Notes: generated by a model from the sequence alone, not told the origin. A stretch of 64,000 nucleotides of DNA from Chromohalobacter canadensis (GCF_034479555.1 NZ_CP140151.1:3348001-3412000), one strand, 5' to 3'; counted from the stretch's first letter, positions 10,317 to 18,516 are shown. Translations and numbers: made by a program.

Positions 10317-10332
10317 GTGCGTTATAACGCAC
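10317..10332. promoter_or_regulatory. 16-bp perfect palindrome between benE-like gene and its regulator
   Basis: GTGCGTTATAACGCAC is a perfect 16-bp palindrome, 41 bp before the transporter start and 92 bp before the regulator start. It is the best candidate operator for the XRE-cupin protein. A direct repeat of TTAATC (spacing 15 bp, near 10361-10381) also lies in the gap. Function is inferred from symmetry and position only. Confidence 0.5.
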
Positions 10333-10424
10333 GATAGCAGCGCCGACGATGACGTACAATTAATCTGCAGTGCATTAATCCACGGTGCAGTCATTCCAAG
10401 GACGGTTTTTCGGAGGTCAGGGAC

Positions 10425-10982
10425 ATGCAGGAACCGACACCGCACATCGCCGCGACACTCAAGACACTGCGCGCCGCGCAAGGTTGGAGCCTGGATCGGG
10501 CATCTCGCGCCACGGGCGTCAGCAAGGCGATGCTGGGGCAGATCGAACGTGGTGAGTCGAGTCCCACCGTGGCGACGTTATGGAAAATCTCAGGTGGATT
10601 CCGAGTGTCGTTCTCGCTTTTCTTCGAACAGGCTTCGGTCGAGGGCGGCCCCCCGAACAACGCCGCCACGGCGGTACTGGAAGACGCTGCTGCCGGCATG
10701 ACGGTGACCCCGCTCTTCGCTTTCGACCCGGCCCTGCGCTTCGAGATGTTCTTGATCGAGCTGGCACCGGGCGCGTGTAGCGAGTCATCGCCCCACGAGC
10801 GTGGCGTGGTCGAGCACGTCGTGGTACTCGAAGGCGTGCTGGATTTGGGTCTCGATGGGACGTGGGACACGCTCGGCACTGGCGAGGCACGCCGTTTTGC
10901 CGCAGACCGCGAGCATGGCTATCGCAACCCTGGCGATCATGCGGTGCGCTTTCACGACATCATTCATTACCCGCAGGTTTAG
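10425..10982 (+). CDS. XRE-family transcriptional regulator with C-terminal cupin domain
   Basis: The 185-residue protein has an N-terminal helix-turn-helix (about 10-65, with LDRASRATGVSKAMLGQIE) and a C-terminal cupin fold (about 110-180, with HERGVVEHVVVLEG) that would bind a small effector. Such regulators usually control an adjacent transporter or catabolic gene; here the divergent BenE-type transporter is the obvious target. RBS GGAGGTC lies upstream of the ATG. Its 3' end overlaps the convergent amidase gene by 23 bp. Confidence 0.9.
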   Translation: MQEPTPHIAATLKTLRAAQGWSLDRASRATGVSKAMLGQIERGESSPTVATLWKISGGFRVSFSLFFEQASVEGGPPNNAATAVLEDAAAGMTVTPLFAFDPALRFEMFLIELAPGACSESSPHERGVVEHVVVLEGVLDLGLDGTWDTLGTGEARRFAADREHGYRNPGDHAVRFHDIIHYPQV

Positions 10983-11853
10983 CCTCGGGCCGGTATTTTT
11001 CCAGCAGCGCCCAGAGAATGGCGGCGCTGTGTGCATCCGGATAGCCGTCATGGCGTGTGGGGCGAAAGTGCATCTGAAACGCGCGTAAGGTGTCATGGGT
11101 GAGCGCGTCGAAGCGGCCGGTGACATCCACGGGATAACCGTACGCTACCAGTGCGCGCTGCCATTGGATGAGCGAGGGCGGCGATGTCATGAAGCGCCTC
11201 TGGTAGGCCATGACGCGCTCCGTCTCCGGCCAGGCTCCGATGCCCGCGCGATACAGGCGATACCAGGGAAAGCGCGGGCCGGGGTCGATCTTGCGCTGTG
11301 GTGCGATATCGGCGTGTCCCACGACATCCACTGGGTCGATGTCGTGGCGCTCGATTATATCGCGCGCCAGGGCAATGAGCGTGTCGATCTGTGCCGCGGG
11401 GTAGGGCGTCCAGGTACGTCCATGGGGCGTGTCGCGTGGCCCTCGGTTGACGATCTCGATGCCGATGGAGGTGTCATTGAGGTTCGAACGCGATCCCCAG
11501 GCGCTAGCCCCGGCATGCCAGGCGCGTCGCGATTCATCGACTAGTTGATAAACCCTCGGCGTTGCCTCGCGCGTCACCAAATAGTGTGAGCTTACGCGCG
11601 GTCCCGTCAGAGTGCGGAGCGAACGCCGTGCATTGCTGTCGGTGTAATGCAGTACCAAGTGGCGCACGCGACTGCTCTGTGCCGTGGACTGATAAGAATG
11701 ATCGACTCGGTAGCCGTCACGCGACTCGGTTGTCGGTGTGCCGCTGCACGCCGTCAGCGTGAACAGGCAAATGACAATGAGGCAGGCCAGCGGAAGGCAA
11801 GGCGCGGGTAGCCGCCAGCGCGCTGGGTGCGAATGAAAGCATGGCGTCGGCAT
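10960..11853 (-). CDS. N-acetylmuramoyl-L-alanine amidase, AmiD-like outer-membrane lipoprotein
   Basis: The 297-residue protein starts with a lipoprotein signal (lipobox LTAC, Cys36), followed by an Amidase_2 domain (about 60-215) and a C-terminal peptidoglycan-binding-like helical part (about 225-285). Zinc ligands are visible as His in VLHYTD, His in VGHADI and Asp in DPGPRFPW. AmiD-type enzymes cleave the amide between MurNAc and the stem peptide in cell-wall turnover. The cytoplasmic homologue AmpD lacks the signal peptide, which is why AmiD is preferred. It lies 24 bp downstream of the DUF3307 gene on the same strand. Confidence 0.88.
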   Translation of the reverse strand: MPTPCFHSHPARWRLPAPCLPLACLIVICLFTLTACSGTPTTESRDGYRVDHSYQSTAQSSRVRHLVLHYTDSNARRSLRTLTGPRVSSHYLVTREATPRVYQLVDESRRAWHAGASAWGSRSNLNDTSIGIEIVNRGPRDTPHGRTWTPYPAAQIDTLIALARDIIERHDIDPVDVVGHADIAPQRKIDPGPRFPWYRLYRAGIGAWPETERVMAYQRRFMTSPPSLIQWQRALVAYGYPVDVTGRFDALTHDTLRAFQMHFRPTRHDGYPDAHSAAILWALLEKYRPEAKPAGNE

Positions 11854-11877
11854 GGCGGCGTCTCCGGCGTTGACGTA

Positions 11878-12618
11878 TTACAGTGCGGCATACCAGTGGG
11901 CGATCAATATGCCCAGGGTGAGCGTCAATGAGAAGCTCAGCATGGTGCCCAGCAAAACGTACTCGGTGAGCTTGCGGTCGCGATCCTCACGCAAATCGCC
12001 GAAACGCAATACCGATTTGGCGGCCAGTAAGAAGCCAATGGGCACGAGTTGATCGGCCAGCACGAAGGTTAGCACTAGAAACCGCTCGAGCATGCCGATC
12101 CGCGCGCCCGCATCGGCGAGCGTACCGCTGTTGTCCACGCCATGGCTCCAGCGCCGCATGATCAGGGCGATGAGAATCGAGAACGGCCGCATGACGATCA
12201 AATACGCCAAGGCCACCAGCAGGGTTCGAGGGTGCAATAGCCATGCAACGGCGTGGCCGAGCCAAGCGCCGTCACTGACCAGCCATGCCCAGATGATAAC
12301 GAGCACGCTGACATGTAGGGCTTGGTCGATGACGAAGTAACGCACGTGTTCGGCCGGGGCGTGGCTCTTGAAAGCATCGATGACGAGATGCGTGACGGCG
12401 ATGAAAGCCGCTCCCAACGAGGCGGTGGCAAGGGATTGAGAGCTGATGAATACCAGCCAAGTCAATGCGCCATGCACGCCGGCATGCAAGTAAAGAGCTC
12501 GGGAACGTTGGCGACGAGCGTTCTTGTCGCGAACCCAGGCAGCGCTCTGGAGTAGAAAGTCACCGGCCAGGTGCGCGATCAGCAACAGCAACAGCGTGGT
12601 CAAGGAAGAGCCAATCAT
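11878..12618 (-). CDS. DUF3307 membrane protein
   Basis: The 246-residue integral membrane protein has about six to seven hydrophobic segments; the N terminus MIGSSLTTLLLLLIAHLAGD with DFLLQ is typical of the DUF3307 family (PF11750). Biochemical function is unknown to me. The start at 12618 overlaps the satD stop (ATGA), so the pair is translationally coupled. DUF3307 and SatD genes commonly occur together, suggesting a joint function. The pair sits behind a LexA-like box, so it may be SOS-regulated. Confidence 0.8.
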   Translation of the reverse strand: MIGSSLTTLLLLLIAHLAGDFLLQSAAWVRDKNARRQRSRALYLHAGVHGALTWLVFISSQSLATASLGAAFIAVTHLVIDAFKSHAPAEHVRYFVIDQALHVSVLVIIWAWLVSDGAWLGHAVAWLLHPRTLLVALAYLIVMRPFSILIALIMRRWSHGVDNSGTLADAGARIGMLERFLVLTFVLADQLVPIGFLLAAKSVLRFGDLREDRDRKLTEYVLLGTMLSFSLTLTLGILIAHWYAAL

Positions 12619-13265
12619 CGTGAAGACTCCATGATGGCGGCAATACGTTGCTCGACATGCGCGAGATACTCCTCGATCAGCGGCCAACGTGCGGCGTGCA
12701 AGCGTTGGTGGATAGTCGATTGCGCACGCCCGAGGCGTTTGGCCAAGGCTTTCTGGGTTTCGGCATGCTGCAGTTGCCAGTACATTACTTCAGCGGCGTT
12801 ATGGGTCCAGCCCTGGAGGGTGGCATCGGCGAAACGCGTTAACAGGGCCAGGGTGTCATCGGGTTCGGGCAATGACAGCGCAAAGCGCGTATCGCCCTCG
12901 CTCAAGGCATCCAAAGCCTGGCCGGAGCGCACGTAAACCTCGCCGTTGGCCGAGGCGAAACGCCCCGCTTCGGGTAAATGCCCCAGGCCGACGGCCACGG
13001 CGATGCGGGCATCCCAGGTCTCGCGCCGAGAAGGGGAGTGCCGTATCAACGCGGCACGGGTCAGCACGGCAGCCGTCATGGCTTGCGCGGGCGAGCGCAG
13101 GGCGACTTGAAAGCCATCGCCACGGTAGCGGTCCACGCATGCTCCGTATTGCGATTCGAGGAGCCCTAGTGCGTCCTCGAGCGCTTGATCGAGCCTCGTG
13201 TGGTCCTTGATGCGGCGTGACCCGACGATGTCGCCGGTCAATACGCCGAGCGGGGTTTTATCCAT
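12615..13265 (-). CDS. SatD-family protein with C-terminal HTH-like segment
   Basis: The 216-residue protein begins with the SatD-type motif GVLTGDIVGSRRI and contains YRGDGFQVALRSP, which resembles a nucleotide-cyclase-like fold. The C terminus (about 170-205, KRLGRAQSTIHQRLHAAR) looks like a helix-turn-helix. SatD was named from a streptococcal acid-tolerance/secretion locus, but its activity is not established. The start follows AAAAGGCG. About 108 bp upstream is a near-consensus LexA box. First gene of a two-gene unit with DUF3307. Confidence 0.8.
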   Translation of the reverse strand: MDKTPLGVLTGDIVGSRRIKDHTRLDQALEDALGLLESQYGACVDRYRGDGFQVALRSPAQAMTAAVLTRAALIRHSPSRRETWDARIAVAVGLGHLPEAGRFASANGEVYVRSGQALDALSEGDTRFALSLPEPDDTLALLTRFADATLQGWTHNAAEVMYWQLQHAETQKALAKRLGRAQSTIHQRLHAARWPLIEEYLAHVEQRIAAIMESSR

Positions 13266-13372
13266 ATTTTTTATCGCCTTTTAATACGATATATGGCAAT
13301 AATAGTATAATAATTCGATAATTCTAGCAGATCGTAAAATAACTGGATTAGGTGCTAGGCGTGATATCTTTT

Positions 13373-13392
13373 AACTGTAATTATATACAGTA
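13373..13392. promoter_or_regulatory. LexA-type SOS box
   Basis: The site has the core CTGT-N8-ACAG (13375-13390) with an AT-only centre and flanking A/T bases, closely matching the enterobacterial LexA consensus. It sits 108 bp upstream of the SatD start on the minus strand. On the plus strand it faces only a 96-bp stretch with a possible 15-codon ORF (13450-13497, after GGGAG). The likely target is the SatD-DUF3307 operon; the match is seen in the sequence and the regulation is inferred. Confidence 0.6.
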
Positions 13393-13487
13393 TATTAGGC
13401 ATGCCAACCCCGCAAGGTGCCACTGTGTGGTAGAGCGGGAGTTAGGGTCATGCTGTGCGTCGCCCTGGCGTTCATGGCCGGGCGCTA

Positions 13488-14432
13488 TCAGTCCTGAGTA
13501 TCGATCGCCTCGGCAGGGGGCTCGATAGCCTCGGTGGGGGACGAGAGCATGCGCGCCTGGGTGGTATTGCGGCCCTGGGCCTTGCAGGCATATAGGGCTT
13601 CATCGGCGCAGGCAATCATGTCGTCGATGTCTGCACCGACGCCGGGAGGGCTCGTCACGACCCCCACGCTGACGGTCACTACTTCGGCGGTGGGCGAGTA
13701 CTCATGAGGGATCCCCATGGCCTGGATCATGCCACGCATGGCATCGGCCAAACGCCAGGCCTCTTGGCTTGGGGTGTCGATGAGCAAGACGAGAAACTCC
13801 TCGCCGCCCAAACGAACGACGATGTCTGTTTCACGACGGAAGGTATCGCGCAATACGCCCGAGATCTGCACCAGGCACTGATCGCCGGCCGGGTGGCCGT
13901 AATGATCGTTGTAAAGCTTGAAGTGATCGACGTCCATCATCAGCACCGACACCGTACAGTCGAGACGACGCGTCAGCGGTAGAGCAACATCGAGACGGTT
14001 TTCCAGCATGCGGCGATTGCCCAGTTTCGTGAGCGGATCGACCAGCGACTGTTCCAGCAACTGGGCATTGTGTATCTTGAGGTCTTCGACCAAGTGCTGG
14101 AATTGGCGTGCCAGCTCGCCGACTTCATCAGAGCGTTCGGTGAGATAGGTCGTCATCATGAGGTGGGTATTGTCACCCTCATGGAGTCGGCGAGCATGCT
14201 CCGAGAGACGCCGCATGGGGCTCAGTAAATCCCGGTCGATTCTCACCAGTACGCAACCCACCCCCAGCGGTATCAGGAGCGACAGCGCAATGGCCTGAAT
14301 GAACCAAGGCCAGTGTGAAGCACCGATTCCCCAGCTCAGCAAGATGGTGGTCACACACGCCAGCACACTCAGGCGTACCCACTGCCTCTTGAAGGTAAGT
14401 GGTTGTTTTCCCTGCGTCGATATTATAGACAT
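13488..14432 (-). CDS. membrane diguanylate cyclase (HAMP-GGDEF)
   Basis: The 314-residue protein has two N-terminal membrane segments (about 20-60) with almost no periplasmic loop, a HAMP domain (about 65-125, LLSPMRRLSEHARRL) and a GGDEF domain (about 135-295). The active-site signature is GGEEF (VRLGGEEFLVLL), compatible with cyclase activity, so it should make c-di-GMP from two GTP. I do not see a clear RxxD inhibitory site immediately before it. It is transcribed away from the LexA box and has no obvious operon partner. Confidence 0.92.
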   Translation of the reverse strand: MSIISTQGKQPLTFKRQWVRLSVLACVTTILLSWGIGASHWPWFIQAIALSLLIPLGVGCVLVRIDRDLLSPMRRLSEHARRLHEGDNTHLMMTTYLTERSDEVGELARQFQHLVEDLKIHNAQLLEQSLVDPLTKLGNRRMLENRLDVALPLTRRLDCTVSVLMMDVDHFKLYNDHYGHPAGDQCLVQISGVLRDTFRRETDIVVRLGGEEFLVLLIDTPSQEAWRLADAMRGMIQAMGIPHEYSPTAEVVTVSVGVVTSPPGVGADIDDMIACADEALYACKAQGRNTTQARMLSSPTEAIEPPAEAIDTQD

Positions 14433-14706
14433 TAGTATCCATGCCGTTTTTTATGAAGCGGTCAGTCTAAACAGTCAATCGATGTAAATAAAGGTATCAT
14501 ATAAGTAAAGCAAAATTAATTTTCATGAGTTGATGTGGATCATTTTAAACAGACGTTTAATAAAAGCGTTATATCAACTATGACATTGAAGTTGCGTTTC
14601 ACTTTTAAAGTATCGGTTCAATTTGTGGGGGAGGAAGGAGTGGAGTGGATACATGATAAGGCATGTCTGACATGCTCGGGTCCACTTGGCGTGAAGCATG
14701 GCGCAT
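14433..14706. other. intergenic region upstream of the diguanylate cyclase gene
   Basis: AT-rich stretch between the cyclase start and the porin terminator. It presumably holds the cyclase promoter; I saw no convincing gene, RNA or extended repeat. Confidence 0.4.
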
Positions 14707-14735
14707 AAAAAAGCCCCGCTGCTGGTGAGCGGGGC
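14707..14735 (-). terminator. Rho-independent terminator of the porin gene
   Basis: Stem GCCCCGCT/AGCGGGGC (14713-14720 and 14728-14735), 7-nt loop, followed on the minus strand by six T. It ends 32 bp after the porin stop. Confidence 0.9.
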
Positions 14736-14766
14736 GATAAAACGTCAGCTAGTCAAGAAAGAGCTC

Positions 14767-16098
14767 TTAGAAGTTGAGACCGAAGTTGGTCTGCACGCTG
14801 GTGTGCCAGCCATCATCGATCGGTGAGCCGAAGTAGTTGAGTGCGTTCTTGTTGGAAACGACACTGAACCAGGCATAGTAGGGCCCGGCCGTGACCTTCA
14901 TACCCAGATCGTTGAGCATCGGATCATCGACGTTACCGTAACCGCCATTGACTGGCGAGTAATCGTCTGCCGGGCTGATATAGCTGAAGTCGTTGTAGAA
15001 GTAGAGGTTATCGATGTCACCCCAGTTGACGTTCATGCTGTAGCCTAGGCTGGCGGAATACATCTGGCCTTCGGCGGGGATCAGGTAGTTGAAGCCGAAT
15101 GCACCAATTTGCATAACATCATCGGAGATACCGCTATTGGCAGGATTCTCGGCGTCGTATTCGTAAGCGGTGGCCTGCAGTTGCGTCAGCCAGGAGCCGT
15201 AGCTACCGTTCAAGCCCACGGCGGCCTGCCAGTTGCTGCCGCTGTCGTGAGTGTAATTGTTGTAGAGCTGACCGCCCTTGGCCGAGAAGTTGATCTCGGT
15301 GGTGTAGTCAGTGCCCTGGCCGAAGGTATAGGCGACACGGCCGGCGAGCTGGTTTTCTGCCGTATTACCTTGGCGTGTGGGGTTGCCATCCTCATCTACC
15401 GGAGTTTCGCCAATGGGGTTGGCACCGTAGTGCTCGTTGCCGTCACCCAACTGGTCGCTCTTGAAGAAGGCCAGCGAGGTATCCCAGGCGCCCTGGCTAT
15501 GATCCCACTTGATACCGGCGTTCTGGTTGTCATTGAAGCCGGCGAGATACGGCAGGTTGCCATACCAACCCAGGTAGCCGTAATCCATGTTGCCGAACGG
15601 CGTCTGGACCAGGCCCACCTTGACGGTGTCGTTGTCGCTGGCCTGATAGCCCATCCAGCCCTTCTTGAGGAACTGGTAGCCATCGTAGAAGCGATATTCG
15701 AACGAATATAAGAAGTCGCCGTGCTGACCGTCGACGCCGAGGGTGAACTTGCCGAAGTTCATGTCGCCGCCAGTGTCCTTGTCGACCTGGTCCCAGTCGT
15801 TATAAACGCCTTTCATCTGAAGGGTACCGCTGAACTGCGAGTTCTGGATCGACTCGATCAGTGAGCGGTTTTCCTCGGCGAGGTCACGCGTCTGCGCGGT
15901 ATCCTGGCCGCTGTCGGCAGTCGTGGTCGACTGCTGAGCGTCGAGTTGCTGCTCCATACGCTCGACTTGCGCGCGTAGAGCATCCAACTGGCGCTGCATG
16001 GCCTCGGTGTCTTGTTGTGCCAATGCCGGCGCAGCAAAAGCCAGTGTGCCGGTAACGCCCATGGCGAGGCCGGCTGCCTTGAATGATAGTTGTGCCAC
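14767..16098 (-). CDS. outer-membrane porin with N-terminal coiled coil (DcaP/OprO-like)
   Basis: The 443-residue product starts with a signal peptide (cleavage after APALA), then a short coiled coil (MQRQLDALRAQVERMEQQL), then a beta-rich barrel rich in aromatic and acidic residues and ending in Phe (FGLNF), the outer-membrane assembly signal. A coiled coil ahead of the barrel recalls trimeric DcaP-type porins. The GTG start at 16098 was chosen because ACGGAG lies just upstream and it gives a clean signal peptide; an ATG start at 16272 would add 58 unlikely residues. The strongly acidic composition fits a halophile. Substrate unknown. Confidence 0.85.
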   Translation of the reverse strand: MAQLSFKAAGLAMGVTGTLAFAAPALAQQDTEAMQRQLDALRAQVERMEQQLDAQQSTTTADSGQDTAQTRDLAEENRSLIESIQNSQFSGTLQMKGVYNDWDQVDKDTGGDMNFGKFTLGVDGQHGDFLYSFEYRFYDGYQFLKKGWMGYQASDNDTVKVGLVQTPFGNMDYGYLGWYGNLPYLAGFNDNQNAGIKWDHSQGAWDTSLAFFKSDQLGDGNEHYGANPIGETPVDEDGNPTRQGNTAENQLAGRVAYTFGQGTDYTTEINFSAKGGQLYNNYTHDSGSNWQAAVGLNGSYGSWLTQLQATAYEYDAENPANSGISDDVMQIGAFGFNYLIPAEGQMYSASLGYSMNVNWGDIDNLYFYNDFSYISPADDYSPVNGGYGNVDDPMLNDLGMKVTAGPYYAWFSVVSNKNALNYFGSPIDDGWHTSVQTNFGLNF

Positions 16099-16558
16099 TT
16101 TTTTTCTCCGTTTCCTGCTTAGGGTCGTGAGTCGTCGGATGGGCTGGGTAGCCCTTGCGAACTGACGCCAGGGAAACGCTGAATCGCTTGCTCTAGATGA
16201 GCACACAACGCCATGCCATGCACGAAGACGCGCCCCAGAAAACGAGGGCGGTTCCCATGCTTCGCGAGCCATGCGTTGGATATGATTCAGGCGTTCCCTT
16301 GATTGCCTTTATTTTCGTTATGAGCAGCATCATACCTAAATCTTGCCGTTACATAAATAGGTGTTATGGAATGGCAGGGGATTCCCCGTATGAGCGCTTA
16401 TGAAGGGCTCTAAAAGCATTTCGCAGGGGGGGGGGCAAACGATCGTGAGATGACGCTGAGCGCTCGATTGACGATAATGCCTCACCAACCCACGCCTGAT
16501 GAACAGAAGGGCGAGTGTGGTGAGGAAGCAAGCAGACAACATGGACAAGGAGAACGAG
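16099..16558. other. intergenic region between porin and small lipoprotein gene
   Basis: Contains the porin 5' leader. A possible minus-strand -10 (TATGAT, read from 16334 down to 16329) with a weak -35 (TTTATG) 17 bases earlier would give a leader of over 200 nt. A run of ten G (16426-16435) lies 123 bp before the lipoprotein start. No coding region is supported. Confidence 0.35.
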
Positions 16559-16759
16559 ATGCGCCAAGTATGGCTAATGGCGATTCTAGTAGGCGGTATC
16601 GGAGCAAGCGTGTCGGCGTGCAGTTACACGCCCGCGCGTATCGACCCCGAGCCCGTTGTTGAAGTCGGTGATGGACACCATGACCACGATGAGCGACATG
16701 AACATGGGCATGGCGGTGATTTCTGTCCGCCCGGACAAGCCAAGAAAGGCAACTGCTGA
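16559..16759 (+). CDS. small histidine-rich lipoprotein, function unknown
   Basis: The 66-residue product has a signal peptide (WLMAILVGGIGASVSAC) with a lipobox ending at Cys21, then a mature part full of His and Asp/Glu (GHHDHDERHEHGHGGD) and two C-terminal cysteines (FCPPGQAKKGNC). The composition suggests metal binding (zinc, copper or nickel) at the envelope. AAGGAG lies nine bases before the chosen ATG; an ATG at 16541 in the same frame is possible but would push the signal peptide inward. I do not recognise a named family. No metal transport gene is adjacent. Confidence 0.65.
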   Translation: MRQVWLMAILVGGIGASVSACSYTPARIDPEPVVEVGDGHHDHDERHEHGHGGDFCPPGQAKKGNC

Positions 16760-16840
16760 AGCGCGATGTATTGTGGGCGGCCATCTAAAGCTCGTTATAG
16801 CAGCTCCCGCGTGGTCGTTTCGTGGTGACCGTTTTCAGCA

Positions 16841-16995
16841 TCATAAAAACGCCATGGTCGGTTATTCCGACCATGGCGTAAGATTCCGCGCTCCTTTGGC
16901 GTCTTCCTGACGCACCGGTGCTTTACCGGTTCCCGTGAGCCTCCTAGCTCAGCATGCTTCCTTAACGCGCTTAACGACAGTGTCCCTTGTCTGAC
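16841..16995 (-). ncRNA. candidate CsrA/RsmA-sequestering small RNA (CsrB/RsmZ type)
   Basis: Read on the minus strand, this non-coding stretch contains eight GGA triplets within about 120 nt, many in ANGGA-like contexts. Two sit in the loops of short perfect stems, the arrangement CsrA/RsmA prefers: TGAGC-TAGGAG-GCTCA (16936-16951) and GCGTC-AGGAA-GACGC (16899-16913). A further stem, GACA/TGTC (16976-16991), exposes AGGGA, and another (ACCGG/CCGGT, 16914-16930) has no GGA. The RNA ends in a 12-bp GC-rich terminator with a GGA in its loop and a T run. In relatives such RNAs are switched on by GacS/GacA and titrate CsrA. The 5' end is approximate; I found no clear GacA box or sigma-70 promoter. 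Confidence 0.72.
16845..16878 (-). terminator. Rho-independent terminator of the candidate sRNA
   Basis: A 12-bp perfect stem, CGCCATGGTCGG/CCGACCATGGCG (16850-16861 and 16867-16878), with a 5-nt loop. On the minus strand it is followed by TTTTTA, so it terminates a leftward transcript although no minus-strand protein gene precedes it. Confidence 0.88.
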
Positions 16996-17069
16996 GACCA
17001 ATGGCCTGCTGAGCCATGCATCGCCACTGCCGCCTATGTGACAATGTCGCGTCACGGATGTGACGTTTT

Positions 17070-17121
17070 CATGGCTGCTTTTGATGGCCGCTTCTAATGG
17101 CCACTTCTAATGGCCACTTCT
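17070..17121. repeat. four imperfect tandem 13-bp repeats
   Basis: Four head-to-tail copies of a 13-mer resembling AATGGCCACTTCT; the last two are identical and the first two carry two to five changes. They lie between the 5' side of the candidate sRNA (about 75 bp away) and the antiporter start (48 bp away), so they could be iterated regulator sites for either. Confidence 0.75.
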
Positions 17122-17169
17122 GTTAATATCCCGCACTTTTGATACAACACACTCAACGGGAACAAGGCA

Positions 17170-18516
17170 ATGAATGCGGTTATTTTGGCCGTTCTGGTCA
17201 TGGTGGGGCTCGCACTAGCGCGAGTATCGGTAGTGTTTGCGCTTATCGTGGGCGCTTTGGTGGGCGGCCTGGTCGGTGGTCTGGGGCTCGAGGACACGCT
17301 GGCTGCGTTCAACGATGGCGTGGGAGGCGGCGCCAAGGTGGCGCTAGCCTACGCAACGCTAGGTGCATTCGCGGTGGCGATTTCACGCTCAGGACTGCCC
17401 GACATGCTGGCGCAACGTCTGATTAGTCTGCTCGGGCACGAGGCATCACACAAACGCCAAAAGGCGGTGAAGTACATACTGCTGGGCGCGCTGCTATTAG
17501 TAGCGATTTCATCGCAAAACTTGATTCCCGTGCATATTGCCTTCATTCCTATCCTCATACCGCCATTGCTCAAGATCATGAATTCGCTGCGTCTTGACCG
17601 CCGCGCGGTGGCCTGCGTTTTGACGTTCGGTTTGACGGCGCCCTATATGTTGTTGCCGGTCGGGTTCGGAGCAATCTTTCTCAACGATATCCTGTTGGCC
17701 AATATCAACTCGGCGGGTGAAGCCGTGGGACTCGAAGTGACGCGTGGCATGGTGCCGCTCGCCATGGGAATTCCTGTTGCTGGCATGGCGCTAGGGCTTT
17801 TGGTAGCTGTTTTCTATTCTTATCGCAAGCCCCGTGATTATGAAACGCGCGATGTCGTGACCAGTAATGTCCCGCATCATTCCGGTGAGGTTAGTCTCCA
17901 CACTCGTGGTTTGGTAATGGCTGTCGTGGCCATCGTCGCGGCCTTGTCTATTCAATTGTATAGCGGCTCGATGATCATGGGCGGTCTCGTCGGTTTTGCC
18001 CTATTGTCGCTGGGTGGCATCTTCAGATGGCGTGAAGCCGATGACCTCTTCACCAGCGGAATGCGCATGATGGCGCTTATTGGCTTCATCATGATTACGG
18101 CGGCGGGGTTTGCCTCGGTCATGCAAGCCACGGGTGAGATCGACACGCTGGTCGAAAACGCCTTTGCCATTATCGGCGATCATCAAGGCCTTGCCGCATT
18201 GATCATGCTGCTGGTCGGCCTGTTCATTACGCTGGGAATCGGCTCGTCGTTCTCGACGATTCCCATCATTGCCGCGATCTATGTCCCACTAGCCGTGCAA
18301 TTCGGCTTCTCGCCCATGGCCACGGTGGCACTGGTAGGCACCGCCGCGGCGTTGGGGGATGCCGGCTCGCCGGCCTCCGACTCGACGTTGGGGCCGACTT
18401 CGGGACTCAACGTCGATCGCCAACACGACCACATCTGGGACTCGGTCGTCCCCACCTTTTTACATTACAACATCCCGCTCATCGTCTTCGGCTGGCTGGC
18501 GGCAATGTGGCTTTAA
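17170..18516 (+). CDS. Na+/H+ antiporter-family membrane protein (COG2056, NhaC-like)
   Basis: The 448-residue polytopic protein has about 11-12 membrane segments. The conserved late motif [15 protein letters not shown] (about residue 395) and the short N terminus are typical of the COG2056 branch of the ion transporter superfamily, annotated either as Na+/H+ antiporters or as histidine-type amino acid transporters. In a halophile a sodium-extruding role is attractive, but the substrate cannot be assigned from sequence. The ATG follows GGAACAAGG. It appears monocistronic. Confidence 0.82.
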   Translation: MNAVILAVLVMVGLALARVSVVFALIVGALVGGLVGGLGLEDTLAAFNDGVGGGAKVALAYATLGAFAVAISRSGLPDMLAQRLISLLGHEASHKRQKAVKYILLGALLLVAISSQNLIPVHIAFIPILIPPLLKIMNSLRLDRRAVACVLTFGLTAPYMLLPVGFGAIFLNDILLANINSAGEAVGLEVTRGMVPLAMGIPVAGMALGLLVAVFYSYRKPRDYETRDVVTSNVPHHSGEVSLHTRGLVMAVVAIVAALSIQLYSGSMIMGGLVGFALLSLGGIFRWREADDLFTSGMRMMALIGFIMITAAGFASVMQATGEIDTLVENAFAIIGDHQGLAALIMLLVGLFITLGIGSSFSTIPIIAAIYVPLAVQFGFSPMATVALVGTAAALGDAGSPASDSTLGPTSGLNVDRQHDHIWDSVVPTFLHYNIPLIVFGWLAAMWL

